Both the position numbers and the translations under genes were made by a program. Under the pieces are notes generated by a model, which did not search any database, was not told the origin of the DNA, and worked only from the letters and a program-made list of their open reading frames with translations. Below are positions 12,168 to 24,400 of a stretch of 64,000 nt of DNA, piece by piece. Position 1 is the first letter of the stretch. Each line of letters opens with the position of its first letter. The DNA is from Rhododendron vialii (Eukaryota > Streptophyta > Magnoliopsida > Ericales > Ericaceae), in NCBI RefSeq assembly GCF_030253575.1, contig NC_080557.1, positions 41,988,501 through 42,052,500 on the forward strand, read 5' to 3'.

Positions 12168-15020
12168 ATGGATGACTACAACTTTTCAATTTCAGATAGT
12201 TGGTCATTTGAGAATGATGTTCGTAGTGAGGAGAGTGTCTCCCACAATAGTCGCGATTATACACTAGAATTTACCACCGACCAGGTTAGTTTTCACTGTT
12301 ATTGTTTTGCATATTCGTTATTTATGTTAAGACTGGTTAATGTTGTATTTATACATATTCGTTTTTTTTATATAGATTTTTGAAAGTAGAGAAGATATGT
12401 TAGCTTGGGCGCGGAGCGTTGGTCTAAAATATGGTATTGTGGTGGTTATTTTAAATTCTGCTAAGTTAAAAGGCGGCAAATTGCCGAAGTGCATTCTTGG
12501 TTGTGAAAGAGGAGGAAAGTACGAACCGCCACGGTATCTGGTTGAAGGGCAATCCTTGCAAAGAAACACTGGGACTAGAAAATGCGATTGCCCATTTCAA
12601 CTGCGAGGTATACCACAACATCCATACGGTATCAGGTGGGGTTTAGAGGTTATTAGTGGTGTCCATAACCATGAAACAGCAAAACATATTGAGGGCCACG
12701 AGTACCCGTCAAGGCTAAAATCAGTAGAGAAACAATTTGTGGCCGACATGGCCAATAGCACTGCGCCTCGTGAGATTCTTAATATTTTGAAGCAAAAAGA
12801 CCCGTCAAACACTACGGGAATCAAGAGCGTTTATAACGCTATTTTTACAAATAAAGCAGCCAAACTGGACGGTCTAACTCCTATTCAGTATGTCATACGT
12901 CAATTACTTAAGAAACATTACCTCCATCAATTTCTTACAAATCCGGATACTAACGAAATCACAGATATTATTTGGGTTCATCCTATGAGTCTAGAGCTAT
13001 CTGTCAACTTTCCGTCTGTACTAATCATTGATGCCACGTACAAGACCAATGAGTATCGGAAACCACTATTGGAGGTTGTGGGTATCACATCCACATGGCG
13101 AACTTACTCGCTTATGTTCGGTTATCTTAGTAATGAGAAAGAAGAGACATTGACGTGGGCATTGAATAACTTAAAAAACTGGATGCTTCAAAAGGGGGCG
13201 TCGATGCCATTGGTGTTTGTTTCAGATCGGGATTTAGCGCTTATGAACGCCATTGAAGCATGTTTCCCTACAGCACGTCACATCTTGTGTATTTGGCACA
13301 TAAATCAGTGCGTCATGAAGAACTGCAGCCGTGTGCTTGGTCCGGAATGGAAGCGCTTCATCAAGTCATGGCACTCGCTTATCAATTCATCTACACCTTC
13401 GTCTTTCGAACAGAAGTGGCAAGCCATGTGCAACGATTTTCGCCAGTTCCCGTATGTCATAACTTACCTGTGGCAAACATGGTTAAGCTCGTACAAAGAG
13501 CGGTTTGTTTCAGCATGGACAGATACATGCATGCACCTCGGAAGCAATTCAAGTCAAAGGTAAAATCACTTTTTGACTTTACTATTACAATTTTGTGCAT
13601 TTCTCTACTACACTAGGAAATATTTTTTGATACTTTCCTATTTAAACACAGTGCATTATTCTATTACAGGGCAGAGTCTGCACATGCGAGGCTAAAGGCA
13701 TATTTGGGGGATACCATGTCATCGCTACAAACATCTTTTGATAAAATAGAAAAGATGTTGAAAAATCAGTTCGGGGAAATTAAGAAGTCGTTCGAGAAAT
13801 CATTGAACATTCCACGCCACAAACAATTACGTGACGACATTTTTGATCAGGTAAGGTGTCGAATTTCATTAGAAGCAATGGAGTTCATAGATGATCAGCT
13901 ACAAACCGCTTTAGAAGTATCCCCCCACATTGTTGGCTATTGCAACTGTACGATCAAAATCACACACGGATTGCCATGCATGCACGATCTTGCATATTAT
14001 CGTTCCATTTCCACTCCAATTCCGCTATGGAGTATTCATGCTCATTGGACTAGGTTGTCTATGCACGCAACCGAGTTTAATGAGGAGGGAGCACGATCTG
14101 ACAGGACATCTCAGGTCGTTGAGATATTAGATGGGATGGATCCACCTATGCGAGAGCATATCATAGACAGGATTATCGATATGGCAGATCCATCTCGTAG
14201 CACAGTTCGACCTCCATCGTATAACACAGAACATAGAGGTCGACCTACAGGTAGAGATGAGCAAAGTACACGTCGCATACCTTCTTTCTCAGAAGCATCC
14301 ACTTCAGGATCAAGGACTGCAACATCGCGAGTGAGAGGGAGAGGGAGACGTGGGAGGGGTTCGGGGGTTCGCAACACTCAATTTATAGTTGCATCCATCA
14401 CTGATCGCTACATTCAACGATTACCTCAGGCTTTTCAGCCTTATATTTCCCACACTGTTGACGTGCTTGGTGATGGTCATTGTGGATTCAGGGCAATAGC
14501 TGCACTAATCGGGTATAGTGAAAATGATTGGAGTCGAGTACGAGAGGAGCTTATTGAAGAAATTCAACAAAATTATTATCTATACAGTGTGGTTTATCCA
14601 GCAGATGATTGGCCAAATCGTCTACTAATTTTACTGAATTGGTTCGAGCCTACAGCACCAGAGAATCATTGGATGGAGGCTATGACTTTGGGAGTTGTCA
14701 TCGCAACAAGGTACAACCTAGTACTGCATACATTTGATGAGGATGTTTACGGTTGTTTTACTCATTTGCCATTGAGGTCCCCTCCAGTTCCAATCGAATA
14801 CCGCCGGGAAATTGCTATTGCCCGTGTTAACAACAATCACTTCGTGCAAATTTTCTTAGAACCTCATTACCCTGTACCACCCATCCCAACATGGTGGGAG
14901 GTGAATTCATCGGATGAAGCTAAAGGATGGGCTGCCAGTTATGAAACACGTTTGCTATTGTGGTACGAAGTAATGGGTATAAGCACGCCGGGAGCAGCAT
15001 TTGGAGGAGATATTGATTAA
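12168..15020 (+). CDS. MULE transposase with FAR1-like zinc finger, SWIM finger and OTU cysteine protease domain
   Basis: Exons 12168-12284, 12376-13559 and 13670-15020 join GT-AG in frame to 883 aa with no stops. Order of domains: FAR1/WRKY-GCM1-type zinc-binding region (about residues 47-140: Cys78, Cys82, Cys109, Cys111, His136, His138 in GVHNHE); MULE catalytic core with IDATYKTN (Asp258) and SDRDLALMNAIEAC (Asp323) followed by HILCIWHINQC; RAESAHARLK across the second intron; SWIM finger (CNC...PCMH, residues 525-539); an Arg/Gly-rich linker; and an OTU protease domain with LGDGHCGFRAI (Asp702, Cys705) and NNNHF (His824). The transposase should cut and rejoin the element ends. OTU domains cleave ubiquitin or related chains, and their role in MULEs is not established. 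All three OTU residues and the two Asp residues are present, so the protein may be active. The ATG at 12168 gives a short acidic leader; an earlier in-frame ATG lies at 12063. Confidence 0.92.
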
Positions 15021-15514
15021 AATTTGTGTTTTTATGTATTTTCATGTTTTGACAATATGTACTCAATTATAATAAAATGAAATTTTATTTCAATTTATTG
15101 TTCATTACAAGTTATTTTTATTATTCATTGTTAAGACTAATTAACTAATTAAAATAATATAAATTTATTAAGTATAAAGTCAATTTTAATTGAAAATAGA
15201 ATTTGAGTTAACAAAAAAAAAAATAAAGAAGAGAGGTAAATGGGAAAAGAAACAAATAAAGAAAATAGAAAAGATTATTAAATTAATAAAAAAAAGATTC
15301 AAAGTGGAAGGAATCAAAAGGAAATAAAGAGAAAAAAAACGAAAAATAAATTCTAACAGAAAAAAACAAAAGCAAATAAAGAAGAAAAAAAAAAAAAAAT
15401 TAAATGAAAAGAGGGAGGAGCGGGAGAAGGAGGGGAGGGGTAATATGGGAAATGGGGTGTGGGGCCAGGGGGGTGGGGTGTCAGGGGGGGGAAAAGCAGC
15501 CCTCATAAAAAAAG

Positions 15515-17597
15515 TCGGAAAAGCTGTGCTGTAGATCTGAGGCGAATGGAGAGTGGGAAAGACCTTCGTTTTGTGAATGAGTTGTTGCCTTTGGACAAGC
15601 AATCATACAATCACCCATTTAAAATATATAATTAGCGTTTTTTCCGTTTAATGCAGGAAAAAAAAAAAAAATCCCTTTTCTTACTATTGTATGTATTAAA
15701 TAGACACAACGCTAATTTTAATATAGACGAGACCGGACTGCAAACAATTTTTTTTTTTTGGAAATTTGTCGACAAAAAGTTAAAAAGGAATCAACTACCA
15801 TTGTGGCTCTTTTATGTATGATGAAATTGAAATTTTGTTAGAAGTGATTCATTTTAACTGTATAAGATAAAGTATAGAGAAACACGTGTGAAAGAGAGGA
15901 ACCAATTTAAGAACCAAATAGTTTCATATTAGTGTTGTGCGATGCACGGAAAGATATCTATATTGGTTTTTGTTGGAAATACCGAGTATTTGATTTGATT
16001 TGATTTGTTTTTTTTTTTTCCCTTTCCTTACGAATTCTAGTAGGAGTCTCTCTCTCTCTCTCTGTGGCCAATTCCCCCACGTAGCTCTTCCCATTTCTCT
16101 CTTAATTTAAAAAAAAAATTACAGGCAAAAAAGATTCTTAAAAATTAGGGAGGGGAGTTTAAAGGCTTGAAAAGCCCCACTACATTTGCTTAATAGTACA
16201 GATTGATTTCGTACACAATTGTAATTGGAACCGTTAGATGCACATTGAATCCACATACATGTAAGGGTTCTGAACATGAACTTCTTTTTCTTAACCGAAG
16301 GAGTTTTGTGTCCGTAGTTGTGTTTTAGATAGTTTTTTTGTTTTGAAAAAATGATGGCCAAGGACGTGTTGTTGGTCTCTCACAACGGAGGAAAAGAAAC
16401 CAGCATTCTTGGGCCGTGGCCTGTGGTATTGTTGGGCCCAAGTTCAATCCTTTCGTTGCTGGACTGGAGACCTCTATGCTGTGCTGTAGTCCAGTAAATT
16501 TAACATTTGTCACATACTAATTAATCAAATTAGAAATTTGGTTATGAAACTATAAATAACTTTGTGAACTATGTTTAGGAACAACCACCCATTCTATTCT
16601 TATGTTGTTCACTCACCTAAAGATGGGAGGAACAGTAGCCATTTTGCACGTGCGCGAAGTTTACTTCGATGATCAGTTCATTTGAGGAACGACAGCCTAC
16701 AAAAAAATCAGCTCAATAAAAATACTTAATATGTTACAATTGTTCTCGACGAATAAATATCCGAATATTCTTTCTGTAGGGAATTGTGTGGCTAATAGGT
16801 TTGAATGGATTTTTAATTTTGGCAAATGCTCTTGTTTTCGGTAATATGAGTTTATTATCGTTAGAGAGAAACTAGAGGATAAGTAATATTAAAATAGATT
16901 ATTTCTCTCTCTATATATTTTTAATTTTTTTTACAAAGAGTGTGTACGGGCTAATATATTAGTTGATCAATTGTAAATTACCTGAATTTATGAGTGTTCA
17001 TAATATAGGATTAAGTATTTAAAAAAAAGCATAAAATGAAATTACTACATGCATGATAGTTTTTCCCCCTTTTTAAAAGTGTTCAATTAACAACCCAGCC
17101 TCGGCTGTAGAGCCGCCAACACCTAGCTGCTAACACTTCCTATCGACACGTGCATATATACACACAAAAAGGAAGAGGAAGATAACAAATGGCAGCCATT
17201 AAAGACCTTACGTCCTTGGCAACTGAGAAGAGATGGAGAACGGATAATGGAATTGGTCTTACGTGATTAGTCGAGATTCACGTATACTGGCTCGACGAGC
17301 AGCAAATATTTTTTTTTGCAAAATCTTATCCGCAACTCTCTCCGACATGTATTAATTTTCTTGTTAAAGTCTTTTCTATTTTTGGTTACAAAACTTTTTC
17401 CTTGTAATTGGACCAAGTGTCCCTAACTACCTTTTCACCTAATTCCCACTAATCTAAAACCAAACGGGTATTAAAGAGAGAAACTCGCGCCACGTACTCC
17501 GTAAGCACGATAAAAACCGCACGTCCTTTGTGTAAGAAACTTCAAGTTGGATAAAGACACGAGCTTAATCTCTCACATGTTCTTGGCCAGCCGTTGT

Positions 17598-17657
<60 letters not shown>

Positions 17658-19740
17658 CCCTCTCCTCTTGTTTCTCTCTCTCTCTCTCTAGCTCATCATG
17701 ACAGGTGTCAATTACACGACACCCTTGTTTCTTACGACATAACTGCCAAAAAGAACTCACTCTCCGGACTCCACCTTCGAATTCTAACAACATTGGGCAG
17801 CCGTCGTGTTCGAAAGTGGGCACCACGTTTTCTTTTGACAGCTTCAAAGTCTTGGGTCCCATACTCCTCCTTATCCTATATCCTCCTCCGACACTAACGC
17901 CGTTATCTTGCAGTGGTTGGTGGGCCTTCTTTGCATGATCTTTTAAAATGTCGGCCTGTACGGTTTCTCTCTCAATTCTCATATTACGTTTGAAATGTAT
18001 TTTTAAGACTCTTTCGCGCTCACGTGCACACAAATTTGGAGTGTGTGACTTAATTCGTGCTCTAAACCTTGCCACGTTTACCCCCTTTGTTATGACCTTC
18101 GCTCTTTTGAGTTTTATTGTCTTTTTGTTTTCCGGAAATTAAAAAATGCATACGTTGAGATAATACCGGCAGAAAAATGCCCAAGAGATTCCTTTTCCGC
18201 GTCAAATTACTTGTTCTATCCCACGTGGAAACTTTTTTTCCAAAATTTGACCACATCTTGCTTTTGGGAAAAAAAGAAGATAATATATGGATAATATCAT
18301 AATATTGTATCCTCATAGGTGTAGTAATAGGTGAGGTACCACCTTTGTGCATGATGCTCTCTGGTATATATTACAAAAGAATTTCTCTTTTGTATCATTT
18401 TTAATTAATGATATAAAATTTTTTTCTTTGCTTATAAAAAAGAAATATATTGTATCCTCATATACTTTTATTGGCAGATTTGTTAATGTCAAAAAACTTT
18501 AAAGCTTAATGGCCAAAAATTAAACTTTAACAAATATGTCATTTTGGGATACCTATAAATATTTCAACGCACTTAATTTTTGTTTAAACCACTTTCTTAA
18601 TTTTAAAAAACCATCTATGCGTTGTTCTTTTATTATGTTTCTTTGATTGGAATAGTACTCATATTCTTACGTTCTTTCCGTAGTCAAACTCGTTACTTTG
18701 TCTAGGAATTTACCTTGTTATTTCCTTCATCCTCACAATTTTATAATCAAAAGCTTGAAATTTATATTGTCAACCTTACTTATCATTAGAGTTCACGTTA
18801 CCCTACAAATTGACCATGAAAAAAATATCTGAACTTGGATATTTTAGTGTTGTGTGCTTATTATAAACACACTGACTTTTGCCATACGACCCCTTCGTCA
18901 ATTATGAGACATTCATATACTTTCACTTTCAAAAAAAATTAAAACTCGAGAAAAAGAGTGAAATCACTTTCTCCTTTGAAAGTAGTTTGGCACTAGCGAG
19001 CCCACTTGCGTATTTGGTGCATGATTAGTCGACACCTTTTTCATTAATTTTATATATACTGTTTTGAAGTTCCAACTATTTGACGTGTATGTGTGTGTGT
19101 ATATATATATTCTAAGCTCCCACGTTGCCACAACGGAAAATCTTTTCAATTCTTGTGTTTAATAATACCTGTCAAACACGTTTTCATCTTTTTACCTTAT
19201 CGTAGCTATACAAAAAATAGGATATATGATTTGATTAGAGATATGAAATTAACAAATAATGCGAATCTAATTTTGTTTATTCACTTTTTTAAGTGGACGG
19301 ACATTACCCACATCCTAATTGGTCACGATGATCATATTAATTTAGAGTCCAAATTCGACCTCAATATGAATCTCCTTCATTTCTTATATTTTTTTTTAAT
19401 GTGGTAGGAATTTCCAATTTTTGCAATTAAATTACCTATATTTGAAAATCAATAGTTCAAGTGGACGTCCCACAAAATTCAGAAGTAAAAAAATCCGAAA
19501 GAAATTCCTCTCTTCGTGACCCACCGTTTTTATCGATCATGCAAATAAACCATGGCCACAGGATCCAAAATCCACGTGGCGCCATCCCAAAAGCCTTGGG
19601 GAGATGTGTGGGTCATGTTTTTGCAAAGAACCGGTCTTTATAGGTGGTATATTCAACCTGCTATAGCCGGGAACACTACGGGCTTTTACCGGTTGTTCTG
19701 GCAATAACAGTCGATGGTATAAGAACTGGGGTTTAAGCAA
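15515..19740. other. Gene-free region between MULE and TRP1-like gene
   Basis: No supported coding region over about 4.2 kb. It holds AT-rich DNA, CT microsatellites (16047-16062 and 17598-17690), a short GT/TA run at 19088-19112 and scattered CACGTG-like motifs. Long minus-strand frames at 17542-18075 come from the microsatellite. In Arabidopsis the corresponding interval, as I recall it, holds an oxysterol-binding protein gene (ORP3C); I see no trace of it here. Confidence 0.5.
17598..17692. repeat. (CT)n microsatellite cluster
   Basis: Three interrupted CT runs are separated by CTCTTGTTT, a duplicated interruption that points to local slippage. Confidence 0.85.
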
Positions 19741-19766
19741 ATGCTTGGATGGTTTTCAGAGGGTTT

Positions 19767-19807
<41 letters not shown>

Positions 19808-19842
19808 ATGGGTAGCGTCTGAATTTCGAAAACACGTTTGTT

Positions 19843-19877
<35 letters not shown>

Positions 19878-21423
19878 GGGGTAGATAGAGTTTCGGGTAT
19901 GTTTGAGCGTCGTGATCGATGGGAATTCTAATTCTGAACGTTTTTTATTTTCTCCGACAATTCTCCGATCTTTGATGATCATAAGCAAATTCGCGGGAAA
20001 AGAACGAAGCTTTTTGTAAATTCGGGCCAAATAAGGTGAGAATGAGATGATGGATTTGGTTTGTTTTTTAATCTTGAATGAATGACTTGTCGTGTTAATT
20101 GGGATGTCTCGAAAAAACAGTTAAAGGCAGAATTGTTTTGTTTTTTTTTTTTTTTGTTTTCTTTTCCTGTTGTCTGATTTTGGTTGTCATTTGAATTTCT
20201 CATGATGTTGCTTTTTCCTTTGGATTTGAATTCTCATTCTTTGAAATCCGTTTCTGATGGTTCGATCTTTAGTTTGGCGTGGAATTTAAGGAAAAAACCT
20301 TGTCCCAATTTTTTTTTTTTTGCCCTGAAAATCAAAGAAACAATTGAGATCCATTTTTTCCAAATCTTTTCCACATTCCCTTCGAAATCATCTGAATTCT
20401 CTCCGGTTTCCCGGGTTGATCTGGTTCTTGGGTTTTAGATCGCCTATATGCATATGTCCAAATGCCCCTCAAATCATCTGTACCAGAAATTTGGTGTACC
20501 CGTGTTCCGGTGTGTTTCTGGCCATTGGATTAATTCAAACTTTTAAGTGATATAAAATTTTAACTAGATCCAGCGGCCCGAAAATGCGTAGAAAGAAGAA
20601 TTTGGGTACATAGGACTTGAGCTCGTCCATTTGCGATACACCTGTTCACTCTGTTGTTGTCTTGGCAGTTTTTGGGGTCCTTTCTATCAGGGTTTTATGA
20701 GGGGTTTTTTCAGTTTCTCTCCTTTCTTTTCCTTTCCCCCAAAAATCATGTCTTTACCAATTTTAAACATTTTGGGGTTGATTTTCAAAATTCAGTTGGC
20801 CTGAATTTTTTCACTTCATGTGTAAATTCAGACAAGCTGCAATTGATCCGTATGTGCTACTGTATTATTTACCATCACGTATACTGATCTAGATTTTCAG
20901 TTTTAGCTGTCAAGTGACGTTGATGCATTAGAATCATATTCTTCTCTGTATTCTTTTAGTTTAGATCATGCATATCTGATGGCACGATGTCCTTGTAAGT
21001 TGTAACCAAAGCCATTTGAATTGTAAGCATAGAAATTGACCAGCTCTGTTTGCACAAATTCAATTATGTTCTATCTGGTTGTTGTCAGGATAAAGAAAAA
21101 GATGAGACAGACTTATGACTTTTGCAGTGGTAATGGTGCATCTTTGATCATATGAAAAATGCATCAATATTACTTTTATTCTAATTATATTCAGTATAAA
21201 GCTCTGTGCTACTATGACTTTTCTAACTAATATCTCCCGCTATTAATTTTGATCTTAAATCGTTCCCTATCACGATTCTGATTGGTAATCGTTGTTTGTT
21301 GCAGTGACCTTGGGTGATTGGCAGGTGTACATTTGTTTGGGCTTCTTTTGGACTGTGTAAACACTGTATATAGGAATGCTGGTCTTTTGCTTTTTGTTGA
21401 GTTTCTGTTATGATCTCTGAGAT
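19741..21423 (+). other. Probable promoter and 5' leader of the TRP1-like gene
   Basis: Two GA microsatellites (about 19770-19804 and 19849-19874) are followed by ATAAGGTGAGAA, a good splice donor at about 20034/20035. A candidate acceptor, TTGTTGCAG, lies at about 21304, leaving a short leader exon that would run to the start codon at 21424. Plant TRP1-type genes commonly have a leader intron, but this leader structure is an inference without transcript support. Confidence 0.45.
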
Positions 21424-24400
21424 ATGGTGTTGCAGAAGAGGTTATATTATGGATTTGATGGCTATCAGGTGCCTCCCATCCCTCGAGCGACCAGATCAGA
21501 TAGGGTAAATCGATATTATCCCATAGAATCACTCATTTCCTCTTTTGTTCCTGTTTCTGACCTCTAACTTTGGTTCCTTGTGTATTGTTGTAGAGGAGGT
21601 GCTCATTTAGGAAGAAAGTTGATGACAATCAAATGTGTGCGTTTGACTTATTGGCTACCGTAGCTGGCAAGCTATTGTTGGAGGAAGAAAGATCTCCTAG
21701 TTCAAGTGATAGGTTAACTGAAAAAGAACTGAGCCCAACTTTGCAAGTTTCTATGAAGAAAGAGCAGCAGAATGAAGATAAAATCTTAAGAGTAGAACCT
21801 TGTGGGGGACTTGAATCAATGATAACTTCTGACTGTTCGGTGAATGTTGCTAAAAGCAAGATTCAAGTTGGAAGCTTCGAGAACAAAGTAGAGTTGGCTT
21901 CCTCTGGGTACCAGGAGTTTTTTGATTGTACAGTAGTGGATAAATTTAAGAAACAGATGAACATAGAGCTACAAGATACTGGAAACATATCAAATATTGC
22001 CAAGGCTGATATCTGCAGTTTGGATAATCTAACACTTAGGGACAGGAAAAACCCTGCTTTAGTTAGTGTAGAAAGTAGCATGACAATGCCTTTGGGCACT
22101 GATCACTTTTCTTGTGGTTCTTTCCCTGCAATTCGGGAGGATGTAAACTTAGTTATAAGAGATGATGACGAAAACTCTTCTGGGTGCACTCATCCTAGCA
22201 GCACCACAACAAAGTCCTTCAGGGCACCAAGTTGTGTTGGTAACCGAAGACTAAGGAATGGGTTTGCATCCAAATATTGGAAAGTCACTCCAAAATTAAA
22301 GCGCGAGGAGAAACATTTTAATGCTGGTGAGTAGTTGCTTATTGTTTAATTTCACTGGGGTCCCACAATAAATTGGAGATAACTGCAAATTTCATTTTTA
22401 CAACACTTACTTTAGTTGAGGATTAATCTTGTCTCCAGATTCTGAAGTAAAGCCTGTCTACCACCATAGGAAGTTTTGCTACAAATACCAAAGGTCTCAA
22501 AGGGATTACCCCATCAAAAAGAGGAAGCTGTATTATGACCACAGCTCGGTACCAAATCCTGATAGAGGGATAAGTTGTAAGGGCATCACCAGCTTCCCGG
22601 GGAAGAAGTTTAGCTGCGATGCTTCTGCTTCAAGTGCAACAATGTGTGGAGGTTTATTTCCGTCTCTTCCGTTTCTTCTTATGGGTTTTTGTATTTTCAG
22701 CTGTGGTTTGGTTTTAGTGCTGTCTTTGGGTTCTTCACCTAATAATCCTAACTCCTCATGCAGCCTCAGGGAAACCAGTTTGCTTACCAGGTCAATACAG
22801 GACCTTCCAATCTGAAGATTCCCATGGTATGTGAGAGTCTTGATGGAGAGATTCATATGTTTTCTTTTTACTTGATTGGTGTCTGTCTGTCTGTGCGACA
22901 TTCGAAGTGGTTCTTACACGAAGTTGCATCTCCTTTTATTCAGTGAAGCTTAGGATCAAGTCCTTCAAGGTTCCAGAGCTTTTTATTGAGATTCCAGAAT
23001 CTGCAACTGTTGGTTCACTAAAAGTATGTCACATGCGAACATTAACTCTACTGTTTCTATCTAGCAGTATCTTCCCTTTACATCATTAATGGATGAGACA
23101 GGCCGTGTAGCCGAAGGCTTTACCTCTTATTTAAATAGGGAGGGAAGTTTCAAATTAAGTTTGTTTTGGATAGGATCATTGAGATTTTGTTGCATGCCCT
23201 TTGAGATCCCCTAACTAAAATAATGCATAATGAGGGTATAGAGTGTGACTGTCTTTGCTAAAATTTCATATTTGTGAATGCTAGTCATGTATCACGATGC
23301 GCATTATCTGGGGCCTGAGTCTCGGAAACGCTCTGATTGTGGGTTTTAGCTGTTTTCTGAATTTGGACACACTAAATTCAATCTTCCCCTGTTATGCAGA
23401 GAACAGTTATGGAGGCAGTGACTAAAATACTTGGGGGTGGGCTACGTGTTGGTGTACTTCTTCAGGGGAAGAAGTTAAGAGATGATAACAAAACTCTGCT
23501 GCAAACTGGAATATCTGATGATAACAAGCTTGATGCTCTGAGTTTCTCCCTGGAGCCTAGCGGTTCGCTGGCTCCCCCTCCTCTGCATCACGAAGATTCC
23601 CTTTTTCCACTCACTTGTGACTCACCTCAGCCTCTAACAAGGTAACATGGGTTTTCCCCTGACTTCTGCTTGATGTTTATTTTTAAAGGAATCGATGTGC
23701 CAAAATCTGCAAAATTCCATTTCTACCTTTGTTTCAAATTTGAATTGTGACCTGCATTTTAAGTGATTAATTAACTGACTTAAGCTTCATTTTTTCCTCT
23801 TTAACTTCTTTTGGCTTTTATGGCGTTTTAGTTGCTGGTCTTATAGGTAACATAACCCTGTAGATCTGCCCAGATTTATTTTGATATTTTCCCGATAATC
23901 AGTCTGAAATTGTTTGTCCATTCTACCTTATTTGGATATCTTGAACTTGTTGTCTATTTTGAATAATCAATGTGCCAAAATCTGCAAAATTCCATTTCTA
24001 CCTTCTTTCTTCCAAATTTGAATTGTAGCCTGCATTTTAAGTAATTAATTAACTAAAATATGTTAACGTGTAGTTTTGGAAAGTTCAAACGTTTGAAGTG
24101 CAATAATTATGTTCTCTTAAAGATGAGTTAGATTCTCATTCATAATGGATGTGTGCTAAATTTGGCACCATCCTATTCACTAGGAAGCTCGAATTTTTTT
24201 CTTCATAATAACAGTTTAAATTTGAGTAGGAATGTAAGTTCTCATGTTCTTCCTCATTCAAGGAAAGATCGTTTAAGTTAGTCTTGATCATAAGATTCAC
24301 ATGTAACGCTGTGTCACCAGGTATTCACCTACGCCTATTGCAATTCTGGATCCTCCATCGCTGAATTTGGGAAGCATTGTTGAAAGTGACCATGATTCAG

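Larger units (their letters stand above)
10335..15504 (+). mobile_element. Mutator-like transposon (MULE) carrying transposase-OTU gene
   Basis: Long, very C-rich terminal inverted repeats share CCCCCCCCTGACACCCCACC, GGCCCCACACCCCATT and following T-ACCCCTTACCCC-like sequence (left from about 10346; right as complement ending about 15500). Flanks carry an A-rich imperfect 9-10-bp duplication, ATAAAAAAG (10326-10334) and ATAAAAAAAG (15505-15514), as expected for Mutator-type insertion. The exact outermost base is uncertain because the ends are degenerate (AAAATTGCT against GAGGGCTGCT). Inside are subterminal tandem repeats, a candidate TATA box (11408) and a complete transposase gene (12168-15020). 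The open gene and long terminal repeats suggest a recent, possibly autonomous element. Confidence 0.88.

Noticed and set aside
15186-15602. 138-aa minus-strand frame
   Set aside because: Phe-rich low-complexity translation of an A-rich strand near the MULE right end.
17542-18075. 177-aa minus-strand frame
   Set aside because: Its central part is an RE/ER repeat from the CT microsatellite and the rest has no family resemblance.
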